DNA from: Actinomycetota bacterium
Lineage (GTDB): Bacteria; Actinomycetota; Humimicrobiia; Hakubellales; JAMDDV01
DNA length: 64,000 nucleotides
NCBI GenBank assembly: GCA_023488455.1
Contig: JAMDDV010000014.1
Span: 1-64,000 of the forward strand
Direction: 5' to 3'
In this document: piece after piece, positions 49,334 to 57,621 of the stretch
Layout of the letters: each line of letters begins with the position of its first letter
Numbering within the stretch: position 1 is the first letter of the stretch
Position numbers and translations under genes: made by a program
Notes under the pieces: generated by a model
Database searches by the model: none
Told to the model about the DNA's origin: nothing
The model's input: the letters and a program-made list of their open reading frames with translations, nothing else

Positions 49334-49981
49334 GTGGGAAGCGAGATCTTAAACCAATTAAAGAAGATGGTCATGGACTTCGATATCGATAATGCTGAGA
49401 ACCTGGCAAAGGAAGCACTAACGCAGAGAACTGACCCATTAAGGTGCGCAGAAGCCCTGACCGATGGCATAAAGGAGATAGGAGAAGGATTTGAAAAAGG
49501 AGACCTGTTTTTGCCCGACCTGGTAGCAGCATCAGAAGTATTGAAGAGAGCCTTTCCAGTGATCAATGATGCAATCCTCAAAAAAGGCGAGAAGACGAAA
49601 TCGCTTGGCAAGGTCGTCATTGGGACAGTCTCTGGTGACATTCACAGCATCGGAAAGGAAATGGTGGGCACGCTCCTTTTCGCCTCAGGTTTTGAGGTGA
49701 TCGATTTGGGGGTGAACGTGGGAAGCGAGACATTCATAGAAGCAATCAAGAAAAATAAAGCTAATGTCCTTGCGATGTCAGCCCTTCTGACCACGACAGC
49801 CATGGAACAGAAGAACGTGATAGAAAAGCTAAAGAAAGAGGGTTTGAGGGAAAGCGTCAAGATAATTGTTGGAGGAGCTCCCATTAACAAGGAGTTCGCG
49901 GACAGCATCGGTGCTGACGGATACGGTGCCACAGCAATTGACGGCGTGGCGATAGTAAAAGAGTTACTGAGTGTTGGATAA
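49334..49981 (+). CDS. Methyl-transfer corrinoid protein (MttC/MtqC-like)
   Basis: 215 residues that carry a cobalamin cofactor between methyltransferases. N-terminal four-helix cap (about 1-85, GDLFLPDLVAASEV) and a Rossmann-like B12 domain with DIHSIG at 102-107 (His104 as lower cobalt ligand), then GFEVIDLGVNV and SALLTTT. The start is GTG at 49334 with GGGAGAG upstream. Directly coupled to the MttB-family gene that follows. No activating ferredoxin-type protein (RamA/RACo) is present in the window. Confidence 0.93.
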   Translation: MGSEILNQLKKMVMDFDIDNAENLAKEALTQRTDPLRCAEALTDGIKEIGEGFEKGDLFLPDLVAASEVLKRAFPVINDAILKKGEKTKSLGKVVIGTVSGDIHSIGKEMVGTLLFASGFEVIDLGVNVGSETFIEAIKKNKANVLAMSALLTTTAMEQKNVIEKLKKEGLRESVKIIVGGAPINKEFADSIGADGYGATAIDGVAIVKELLSVG

Positions 49982-49991
49982 GGGAGACAAA

Positions 49992-51443
49992 ATGAGAAGA
50001 GGATTCACTCGAAATATACCTCCCGTAAAGGTACTTACGGATTCACAGGTCGAAGCGATCCATCGAGCGACGTTGGATGTGCTTGAGGAAACCGGCTGCA
50101 GATTTGAGAGCAAAAGGGCATTGCAGCTTTTTGAAAAAAACGGCTGCATAGTTGACTATGAAGACTACATGGTAAGAATTCCTTCCTACCTGGTCGAAGA
50201 ATGCACAAGAATAACCCCAAACAGCTTCCTGGTCAGGGCGAGGAATCCAAAAAACAACCTAATGATGGGAGGAAATAACTTATACTACATGTCATCTGCT
50301 GGCGCCAGGATCTGTGATCCTTACAGCGGTGAGGCTCGCATGGCAACCATGGAGGAGAACGACCAGGCAGTTTTAATATCTGATGCTCTTGACAGCCTTG
50401 ACTGTTTTCCTTCTTACACCCCTTATTTTGAAATAGAAGGTGTTGAACCGGTAATGCTCTGCCCCACAAGCTGTGCAAGCAGGCTGAGGTTCTCCTCCAA
50501 GGTTTCAAGAGGTGCACAACCCACAGAGACGTACATATGGGAGACACAGCTAGCACAGGCAGTTGGAGCGCAACTTTTTGGAAACATGGAAGCTGCCCCA
50601 CCTCTCTCCTATCCAGAAGATGCCATAAACGCTGGATGGGGATACGCAGAAGCCGGGTTTCCAATCTACATCGCTGCTGGTGCAGTGATGGGCGGAACAG
50701 CCCCGGTCACGCTCGCTGGTTCAACCATTAGCAACAGCGCTGAACTGCTCGCTGCGCTCGTATTCCTGCAGCTCGTGAAGCCTGGTATCGGGATCATCGC
50801 AAACGACTTCGTAACCCCAATGGACATGAGGAGCGGTAACCTGTTCTTCGGTGCACTGGGTGCAAGCCTGCATCAGATGGCGTTCAACCAGATATGGAAC
50901 GGCTTTTACAAAATTCCAACAAATAATACTGGCTCAGCATTCCCTAATTCAAAGATAATTGACTACCAGTGCGGGTACGAGAAGACACATCTCGCAATGG
51001 CATCCGCTCTATCCGGTGCAAACATGATAGTCCTACACGGTGGGGTGAGCTCGGAGCTGGCATATCATCCACTACAGGCGATACTTGACGATGACATGGC
51101 ACATATTGTTGGCAGGACGATAGAAGGATTCGATGTCAACTACGAAACAATGGCACTTGAACTGATCAAGGAGGTTGGGCCTGTCCCTGGAACTTACCTT
51201 AACAAACCTCATACAAGAGAGCACTGGAAAAAAGAATACTTCGTACCAAAGTCATCCGACAGATTGATGTATCCGGACTGGCTCAAATCAGGCAAGAAAA
51301 AAGCGATCGACTACGCCAGGGAGAGAATGGAATATATCCTTGCAAATCATAAGGTGGAACCGATCACTCCGCAGCAGGATAAGGAGCTTGATAGGATACT
51401 GCAGGAAGCAAGAAACTACTACAGGAAAAAAGGCCTGTTATAA
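49992..51443 (+). CDS. MttB-family corrinoid methyltransferase, non-pyrrolysine
   Basis: 483 residues with full-length similarity to the MttB/MtgB superfamily: IHRATLDVLEETGCRF, VRARNPKNNLMMGG and the C-terminal RILQEARNYYRKKG. No in-frame amber codon is used, so it belongs to the non-pyrrolysine branch whose characterised members demethylate glycine betaine, proline betaine, carnitine and related compounds. ATG 49992 lies 10 bases past the corrinoid stop, with a GGGAG overlapping that stop, so translation is coupled. Substrate not predictable from sequence. Confidence 0.88.
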   Translation: MRRGFTRNIPPVKVLTDSQVEAIHRATLDVLEETGCRFESKRALQLFEKNGCIVDYEDYMVRIPSYLVEECTRITPNSFLVRARNPKNNLMMGGNNLYYMSSAGARICDPYSGEARMATMEENDQAVLISDALDSLDCFPSYTPYFEIEGVEPVMLCPTSCASRLRFSSKVSRGAQPTETYIWETQLAQAVGAQLFGNMEAAPPLSYPEDAINAGWGYAEAGFPIYIAAGAVMGGTAPVTLAGSTISNSAELLAALVFLQLVKPGIGIIANDFVTPMDMRSGNLFFGALGASLHQMAFNQIWNGFYKIPTNNTGSAFPNSKIIDYQCGYEKTHLAMASALSGANMIVLHGGVSSELAYHPLQAILDDDMAHIVGRTIEGFDVNYETMALELIKEVGPVPGTYLNKPHTREHWKKEYFVPKSSDRLMYPDWLKSGKKKAIDYARERMEYILANHKVEPITPQQDKELDRILQEARNYYRKKGLL

Positions 51444-51454
51444 GCTAAATTTAT

Positions 51455-51934
51455 TTAAACGTTTCTTTCCAGCAGCACGATATTTATACTGTATCCGAGC
51501 TTCTCGGCTTCACTTTTTATTACATTTCGTATCTTTGCAAAGTCAAAAGAATATTTATATTCCTTACCAAAGAGATTTGAGAGCTCGGTTATATTCCCCT
51601 CTCGCTCCTTTCCGCTAATCTTTGATACTCCGGCTTTGAACCCAAATCCAGGACTCATATCATCACTAGAAGATAAACCTGCACCCGACTCCTTGAGGAT
51701 TTCAAAGAAATTGACCACCTTATTCTCATCGTTAACCCTTAGCCTTGCCCTGTACTTCAACGTCTTCCTCGACAGAAAAGCTTTCCGCTCAGCCACAATG
51801 AACTCAAGTGATAGGCTACCATCCTTCTCAGTCCTGAACTCTGCAGGGAAACTTTTGCTCACCTCTAAAATCTTTTCCTTAAGATCCAATTTAAACTCCT
51901 GATTAACTTTTAAAGACCATATTTTACTTTTCAT
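51455..51934 (-). CDS. Hypothetical protein
   Basis: 159 residues, soluble, charged and not recognised. Central segment SLEFIVAERKAFLSRKTLKYRARLRV suggests a beta-strand-rich domain, and the C-terminus (SEAEKLGYSINIVLLERN) looks alpha/beta. A TTG at 51889 with AGGAG upstream is an alternative start. Ends 12 bases from the stop of the convergent MttB-family gene. Confidence 0.6.
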   Translation of the reverse strand: MKSKIWSLKVNQEFKLDLKEKILEVSKSFPAEFRTEKDGSLSLEFIVAERKAFLSRKTLKYRARLRVNDENKVVNFFEILKESGAGLSSSDDMSPGFGFKAGVSKISGKEREGNITELSNLFGKEYKYSFDFAKIRNVIKSEAEKLGYSINIVLLERNV

Positions 51935-51998
51935 AAGTCTACATGCAAAATAATTGCATATCCAATTATTTTAGCAAGGTGAGGTAAACCAAATTTTT

Positions 51999-52253
51999 TT
52001 GGGCACTAGATATCTTAAACTGAACTCGCAAAAGCTCTCGGAAATCATTTACCATCAGCTTGAAAAGCTTGGATATGAAGAACACAAGAGGACAAAAAAC
52101 GCCATCACTTTCATAAGAAGACCAGCAAGGATAAAAATCTACGTGAGACCAGATATCTACACCGGGTACGCCAGAATCTGGTACCTGACCAATGACGTTC
52201 CAACAGGCAGAATGATGAGATTCCTGTTCGAATCCCTTGAACGAATTTACTAA
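51999..52253 (+). CDS. Small hypothetical protein
   Basis: 84 residues from a TTG start at 51999; basic, no membrane segment, not recognised. Pattern: one helix (LSEIIYHQLEKLGYEEH), then strands with Arg/Lys (ARIKIYVRPD), then a helix. Divergent from the previous hypothetical gene. The start is weak, and an AGGTGAGG lies about 15 bases before it. Confidence 0.45.
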   Translation: MGTRYLKLNSQKLSEIIYHQLEKLGYEEHKRTKNAITFIRRPARIKIYVRPDIYTGYARIWYLTNDVPTGRMMRFLFESLERIY

Positions 52254-52290
52254 CTGGCAGTCTCCCTAAATAAGCCAGCCAAAAAATAAA

Positions 52291-53214
52291 TTAATGGACT
52301 TCCACTCCGATCTTTCTTGCAAGCATGGTCGCCATTCGAATCTCATCTCCATTTAGAGGCCTTGCAATCTCAGGGTAATTATAAGCAAGATGGCACGGCC
52401 TGTACTGAAACATGAGATTGAAATAGCAGTTCGGAAGATTTTCCTTAATCCACCTCAAAACAGGTTCGCTGCAGCACCCTAAATGGTTTGGTAACACAAG
52501 ATGTCTGATCATGATATCGGCCTGCGCATCTGCATGACGCAGGTTCCTGGTGACGACCTCAAGATAGTTATTAACTCCTGAAAGCCGCCTTGCGCAGTCG
52601 TCATTTCCGTATTTAAAGTCAGCAAGGTAAACATCGACAAAATAATCCAGCACCTGAGATGCCTCCGGGGTGTGATACACGTTGGAGTTCCACACCACAG
52701 GTATATATTTGAAATTTTCATCGAACCTGGAAACCAGGGACATTATGAAATGCAGATTTGGGATCGGGTCACCGCCAACCAGGTTTACATTCCTCGCACC
52801 CTGTCTGTTTCGCCTCAGGATGATCTCCGCCAGCTCATTCTCACCTATCCTTATGCCGGCAAGTGGCTGCGTTGATATATCATGATTCTGGCAGAACACA
52901 CATCTAAAGTTACATCCACTGAAAAATATGGTGTGAGAGGGAATTAGCTCCAGTTCCTCACCGAAATGGAGGAATTCGGACGAAATTCTCGATTTATCTG
53001 AGACCGCGCAATTGCCATATTCTTCATTTGTCCGATCCACACGACACCTGAATTCGCAGAACTGACAGTTTTGCAGTATATCCCTCGCAAACTGAAGAGG
53101 CCATCTGAGCATCAATTTTCTCTCACTGTGCGAGATCTCACCGATTCCATCTCTAGCTAAAAATGATCTTGAAGGTAGTTTCTTGGACAAAATCCGTATA
53201 TATCTATCCAGCAT
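52291..53214 (-). CDS. PflX-like radical SAM protein
   Basis: 307 residues. The radical SAM cluster is CNFRCVFC (C-x3-C-x2-C), followed by GGDPIPN. An additional N-terminal cysteine set (CQFCEFRC and GNCAV) precedes it. This matches COG1313-type proteins related to pyruvate-formate-lyase activases, function unproven. The ATG at 53214 lies within the end of the fumarase beta gene; a GTG at 53238 is an alternative. Third gene of a leftward run after the fumarase genes. Confidence 0.83.
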   Translation of the reverse strand: MLDRYIRILSKKLPSRSFLARDGIGEISHSERKLMLRWPLQFARDILQNCQFCEFRCRVDRTNEEYGNCAVSDKSRISSEFLHFGEELELIPSHTIFFSGCNFRCVFCQNHDISTQPLAGIRIGENELAEIILRRNRQGARNVNLVGGDPIPNLHFIMSLVSRFDENFKYIPVVWNSNVYHTPEASQVLDYFVDVYLADFKYGNDDCARRLSGVNNYLEVVTRNLRHADAQADIMIRHLVLPNHLGCCSEPVLRWIKENLPNCYFNLMFQYRPCHLAYNYPEIARPLNGDEIRMATMLARKIGVEVH

Positions 53215-53737
53215 CGTTATAAGGGAAAATAGAGTCACCTCTTTGATCTATGGCAACCCAAACGGGAAAATCAACTACATCAAAAGACATGAATGCCTCT
53301 GGTCCAAGCTCATCATATGCCAGTACTCTGGCATGTCTTATGAACTGACCCAAATATGCACCTGCTCCTCCAACTGCAACCAGATACAGTGCTCTGTTTC
53401 TTTTTATGCTCTCAACAACCTGCGGCGAGCGCGGGCCTTTACCAATCGTAGCCATAACTCCAAGATCATAGAGCTTCGAAGCAAATTCATCCATCCTCGA
53501 GCTCGTGGTTGGACCAGCAGATCCAACACCGGCCTTTAAAAGCGAAGACGTCGGTCCGCAGTAGTAAATAAATGCGCCTTCCAAATCCACAGGCACCTGC
53601 TTTCTTTCAACATCTTCCAGCAGCCTCTTGTGCGCAAGATCTCTTGCAACCAGGATCTCACCGGTTATGCTCAATGCATCCCCTGCCCTAAATTCAGATG
53701 TTTTTTCTTTGGAAAGTGGTAGTTTCACGTACTTCAT
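53204..53737 (-). CDS. Class I fumarate hydratase (or tartrate dehydratase) beta subunit
   Basis: 177 residues, the C-terminal half of iron-sulfur class I fumarases. Markers: VARDLAHKR, YYCGPT and SAGPTTSSRMD. It pairs with the alpha subunit to interconvert fumarate and malate in an incomplete TCA cycle. ATG 53737 overlaps the alpha stop (ATGA) and has AAGGAG 8 bases upstream; the longer frame from GTG 53746 is rejected. L-tartrate dehydratase cannot be excluded from sequence alone. Confidence 0.9.
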   Translation of the reverse strand: MKYVKLPLSKEKTSEFRAGDALSITGEILVARDLAHKRLLEDVERKQVPVDLEGAFIYYCGPTSSLLKAGVGSAGPTTSSRMDEFASKLYDLGVMATIGKGPRSPQVVESIKRNRALYLVAVGGAGAYLGQFIRHARVLAYDELGPEAFMSFDVVDFPVWVAIDQRGDSIFPYNDAG

Positions 53738-54585
53738 CCAGCCCACTCCTTTGGCAGATCGATGATCGTCCTGCGAAGCGAATGACAGCTAACAGATACA
53801 GCCACAGGAAGACAGGCAATATGCGTTGGGAGCTCAGTCATGTGAACTGCCAGCGTCGTCGTCACTCCACCTGTTCCTCCTGGACCTATGTCAAGACCGT
53901 TTATCTTATTCAGCATATCTTTTTCCATTGTTGCCAGCATTGAATTGGGATTCGAGCTCCCAACCTCCCTGAATAAGGCGAGCCTTGAATGCAATACAGT
54001 CTGCTCTGACATTCCACCAAAGCAAATACCAATAATAAGCGGGGGGCAGCTTCCAGGGGCTACCTTGCTCACGTGTCTTAGTATCACGTTCTCGATCTCC
54101 CGCTGATCTGTCGTCGGGTTCATCTTAAAGAGCGCACTGGCGTTCTCACTTCCTCCCCCCCTTGCCATGACGTAAACTTGCGGTCTGCTGATGACTGTAT
54201 TAAATGTGGCAAAAACCGGGGTATTGCGCCCAGTGTTCTCGCGCAAAGTAAACGCAGCCCTGACGATCGACGGCCTGAGTTTTCCGACCTCCACGGCACT
54301 GCTAACTGCCCTGTTCGCACAAGCAAGAAGCTCATCTTTTGGCACCGAGTCAAGATAGAAGTCAATCAACGCTGCACCTGTGTCCTGGCAGAGCGGGACA
54401 TTCTTTTTTCTGGCAATTTCGCCATTCTTCAGAATTATACCCAAAATCTCTTTTGCCCTTGCCAGACTTTCTTCTTCCAGAGAACGCTCGAGTGCTGACC
54501 TGATATCTTCTGAAATCTCAATGTTAATTTTCACGTATGCATCGCGAATTAATTCTTCAATTTTTAACAGATTCTCGCCTGTCAA
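53734..54585 (-). CDS. Class I fumarate hydratase (or tartrate dehydratase) alpha subunit
   Basis: 283 residues carrying the oxygen-sensitive [4Fe-4S] cluster: Cys in PLCQDTG, Cys in GSCPP and Cys in SVSCHSLR. Other conserved parts: NTGRNTPVF, ARGGGSENAS and GIGPGGTG-like DIGPGGTGG. Starts with TTG at 54585, GAGG 5 bases upstream. A 12-bp palindrome lies just before this start. Confidence 0.9.
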   Translation of the reverse strand: MTGENLLKIEELIRDAYVKINIEISEDIRSALERSLEEESLARAKEILGIILKNGEIARKKNVPLCQDTGAALIDFYLDSVPKDELLACANRAVSSAVEVGKLRPSIVRAAFTLRENTGRNTPVFATFNTVISRPQVYVMARGGGSENASALFKMNPTTDQREIENVILRHVSKVAPGSCPPLIIGICFGGMSEQTVLHSRLALFREVGSSNPNSMLATMEKDMLNKINGLDIGPGGTGGVTTTLAVHMTELPTHIACLPVAVSVSCHSLRRTIIDLPKEWAG

Positions 54586-54594
54586 TTAATCCTC

Positions 54595-54606
54595 AACTGT
54601 ACAGTT
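54595..54606. promoter_or_regulatory. 12-bp palindrome before the fumarase genes
   Basis: AACTGTACAGTT, a perfect palindrome 9 bases upstream of the fumarase alpha start and 100 bases before the divergent ligase gene. May be an operator; no regulator is identified. Confidence 0.3.
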
Positions 54607-54705
54607 AAGACTAATTTAAAATATAAAAATGAATTAAACAATAGCAATGTAAATTTTTGGGTTTTTTGTTAAACTTTTTTGATACAGGCTTAAAGAAGAA
54701 TAATT

Positions 54706-55653
54706 ATGGATGAACTTATTAAACCCATGCTTGCGACGCTAAAAAAAGTTGAAGAACACCCTGGTTGGTTCTTGGAACCGAAATTTGATGGAATAAGAAT
54801 ACTAGCATACAAAAATAATGGAAATGTAATATTAAAAAGCAGAAACCAAAAAGACAACACAGATCGTTTTCCTGAAATTCGCGATGCAGTTTTATCTCAA
54901 CAGGCTAGGCAAATAATATTAGATGGGGAAATAGTCACTCGTACCAAAGAAGGGGTAACTTCTTTTCAGGAGCTTCAAAATCGAATTGGATTGATGAGAG
55001 AAGAAGATATTAAAGAAGCAATTAAAAAGTATCCAGTTGTATATTACGTATTTGATATTTTGTATCTAAACAACAAAGATTTAAAAAATTTACCCCTCAA
55101 AGAAAGAAAGGAAATTCTAAGGAACACTCTGAAGGAAAGCTCAAAAATTCAGTATGTTCCTCATCAAATGGGCAGCGCAAAAAATTATTTTCAAAAAATA
55201 ATAAAAACGGGAGAAGAAGGAATTATCGCAAAAGACCCTGAATCAAAATATTTAGAGGGGTATCGCGGCAGTTACTGGCTTAAGTTTAAGGGAAGACAGG
55301 AACAGGAATTCGTTGTTGGTGGTTACACCAGAGGAACAGGTGCTCGGGAAAGGTATTTCGGATCTCTAATAATTGGTTATTATGAAGGAAACAAATTAAT
55401 TTATGCAGCCCATACAGGTTCTGGATTTAACACAAAAATTCTGAATGAATTAACCCCAAAATTAAAATCCTTAGAACAGGATAAATGTCCATTTTCATCT
55501 ACCCCAAAATCTCGAGAAAAGCAATACTGGATTATTCCAAAATTAGTTGTTCAGGTTAAATTTGCCGAATGGACTAAAGATGGACATCTGCGAGTTCCAA
55601 TTTACCTTGGACTTCGAACTGATAAAGATCCTAAAACCATAAGAAGAGAGTGA
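54706..55653 (+). CDS. ATP-dependent DNA ligase (LigD ligase-domain type)
   Basis: 315 residues: nucleotidyltransferase domain with the adenylated lysine in EPKFDGIR, motif III DGEIV, motif IV EEGIIAKD and motif V YWLKFKG, then an OB-fold with IPKLVVQVKFAEWT. Corresponds to the ligase module of LigD that seals breaks in non-homologous end joining. AT-rich compared with its neighbours. Followed after 3 bases by the LigD-type polymerase gene. No Ku gene is seen. Confidence 0.93.
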   Translation: MDELIKPMLATLKKVEEHPGWFLEPKFDGIRILAYKNNGNVILKSRNQKDNTDRFPEIRDAVLSQQARQIILDGEIVTRTKEGVTSFQELQNRIGLMREEDIKEAIKKYPVVYYVFDILYLNNKDLKNLPLKERKEILRNTLKESSKIQYVPHQMGSAKNYFQKIIKTGEEGIIAKDPESKYLEGYRGSYWLKFKGRQEQEFVVGGYTRGTGARERYFGSLIIGYYEGNKLIYAAHTGSGFNTKILNELTPKLKSLEQDKCPFSSTPKSREKQYWIIPKLVVQVKFAEWTKDGHLRVPIYLGLRTDKDPKTIRRE

Positions 55654-55656
55654 TAA

Positions 55657-56619
55657 ATGGAAGAATTATTGAACCAATTAAAAAGTCAGGAGAAATTCAA
55701 AATTAGACTTAAGGGTGAAGAGGTTGAATTTAACAATCTGGATAAAATTTACTATCCTAAGAATAAAATTACAAAGCGAGAAGTTATCTTACACTATGCT
55801 AAAATTGCCCATTTGATGCTCCCTCATCTAGAAGATAGGCCAGTAACGCTTAACCGATTCCCTGAAGGTGTCGAAAAAGAGGGGTTTTTCCAAAGAAATG
55901 TTGACGAAACTAACTTACCAAAGTTTGTTAAAACCGTTGATGTTTACGTTGAAGAAAAAAATGGCATCTCAACTTTTCCATTGGTTAATAACCTTGAAAG
56001 TTTGGTTCTCTTTGCCCAATGGGGAACACTTGAGTTTCATCCCTGGTATTCAAAAGTCTCAGGCCCACATGGCAAAAATTTTACAAATAAATCCGCTCTG
56101 CTTAAGTCAAATTTAAACTATCCAGATTATCTGGTGTTTGACCTTGATCCATACATTTATGATGGAGAGACAAAGGGCAACAAAGAGTTGGATCTAAATC
56201 GAAACTCATACATAAAAACTGTTGAAGCTGCCAAGGCCTTAAAAAAAGAACTGGATTCTCTAGGAATGCTAAAACAACAGTACAAACTATCCGGCAAGAC
56301 TGGAATTCATTGTTTCTGCCCAATCTCGGGTAAGACCTATGAAGAAACTCGGGCTCTTGCCCAGGAAATTGGAGAACAATTATCTAAGAAATATTCGGAT
56401 CTGATGACTACTGAATGGAGAAAGAACAAGCGAAAGGGAAAAGTCTTTTTCGATGCTAATCAAAACTCGCGTGGGAAAACCCTGGCTTCGGTCTATTCAT
56501 TAAGGATAACCGATGATGCAACTGTCTCGTTCCCGGTTAAATTCTCCGATCTTGACCGCGTACACCCAACTGATTATACGATTAAGAATATATTTTCTAA
56601 AATCCATCCTGATATCTAA
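55657..56619 (+). CDS. LigD-type primase-polymerase
   Basis: 320 residues of the archaeo-eukaryotic primase superfamily as found in LigD. Visible: LDKIYYPKNKITKREV, RPVTLNRFPEG, FFQRNV, the metal-binding DLDP, LSGKTGIHCFCPI and SFPVKFSDLD near the end. It fills gaps or adds nucleotides at broken DNA ends. In mycobacterial LigD the polymerase, phosphoesterase and ligase are fused; here polymerase and ligase are separate genes and no phosphoesterase is seen. Confidence 0.93.
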   Translation: MEELLNQLKSQEKFKIRLKGEEVEFNNLDKIYYPKNKITKREVILHYAKIAHLMLPHLEDRPVTLNRFPEGVEKEGFFQRNVDETNLPKFVKTVDVYVEEKNGISTFPLVNNLESLVLFAQWGTLEFHPWYSKVSGPHGKNFTNKSALLKSNLNYPDYLVFDLDPYIYDGETKGNKELDLNRNSYIKTVEAAKALKKELDSLGMLKQQYKLSGKTGIHCFCPISGKTYEETRALAQEIGEQLSKKYSDLMTTEWRKNKRKGKVFFDANQNSRGKTLASVYSLRITDDATVSFPVKFSDLDRVHPTDYTIKNIFSKIHPDI

Positions 56620-56703
56620 AAATAATGAGAAATGAAGTTTGAATTGAAGTACAGACTCAATTAAAATTACACAAATTGTTTGGATGGCCAGGAGTGATTG
56701 AAA

Positions 56704-57621
56704 ATGCAAAAACCTCAATACGCATATTTTCATGGAAATATAATTAACATCGATGATGCAAACGTTAATATCAGGACTCATTCCCTGCAGTACGGTACTG
56801 CTGTATTCGAAGGGATCAGGGGCTACTGGAACGAGAATGAAAAAACCTCGTATATATTTAAAGTACGCGAACATTATGAAAGGCTTTTTTCCAATTGCAA
56901 GATAATGATGATAAGCATCAAGTACGATGTCGATGAGCTGATAGACATAACGTTGAAGTTATGTAAAAAAGAGGACTACCGTGAGGATTATTATATAAGA
57001 CCCTATGCTTATAAGAGCAGCCTTACCATAGGTCCCAAGCTTGTTGGACTTGAAGATGACTTCTTCATATACACAACCCCTCTTGGGGACTACATAGACA
57101 CCGAGAACGGAATAAAGGTATGCGTCTCCTCCTGGCAACGCGTTTCTGATAATGCCCTGCCAGCACGCGGCAAAATCGCCGGCTCCTACGTCAACGCAGC
57201 CCTGCATAAAACAGAGGCAATCCTAGATGGTTACGATGAAGCTATAGTGCTGACACAGGACGGCCATGTGTCCGAGGGAAGCGCAATGAACCTTTTTCTT
57301 GTTAAAAATAACAGATTAAACACACCACTGACCACTGACGACATACTGGAAGGCATCACCCGAAGAACGATAATCGAGCTATGCCGCAGCGAACTGGGGA
57401 TAGAAACAGTGGAGAGAAAGATAGATCGCACCGAACTTTACACCGCAGACGAGATGTTCTTTGTTGGAACAGGAGCCCAGGTCTCAGCAATAGTAGAGGT
57501 TGACCACAGGAGCATCGGCAGCGGCAGGGTCGGAGAGCTAACGAAAAAAATCATGCAGCTCTACTTCGACGTCGTTCGCGGAAAGATAAAAAAATATTCA
57601 AACTGGCTCACGAAAGTATAA
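56704..57621 (+). CDS. ilvE: Branched-chain amino acid aminotransferase
   Basis: 305 residues, fold type IV PLP enzyme. Markers: THSLQYGTAVFEGIRGY, YIRPYAYKS, the PLP-lysine region ARGKIAGSYVNAALHKTEA and EGSAMNLFLV. Performs the last step of Val, Leu and Ile synthesis. The ATG at 56704 has AGGAG 9 bases upstream; a TTG at 56698 is too close to it. The 3' end overlaps the convergent GTPase gene by 14 bases. Confidence 0.93.
   Translation: MQKPQYAYFHGNIINIDDANVNIRTHSLQYGTAVFEGIRGYWNENEKTSYIFKVREHYERLFSNCKIMMISIKYDVDELIDITLKLCKKEDYREDYYIRPYAYKSSLTIGPKLVGLEDDFFIYTTPLGDYIDTENGIKVCVSSWQRVSDNALPARGKIAGSYVNAALHKTEAILDGYDEAIVLTQDGHVSEGSAMNLFLVKNNRLNTPLTTDDILEGITRRTIIELCRSELGIETVERKIDRTELYTADEMFFVGTGAQVSAIVEVDHRSIGSGRVGELTKKIMQLYFDVVRGKIKKYSNWLTKV

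Noticed and set aside
49992..51443. Pyrrolysine-containing trimethylamine methyltransferase
   Set aside because: The frame is full length without an in-frame amber codon, and no pyl genes are present; the same holds for the two island paralogues.
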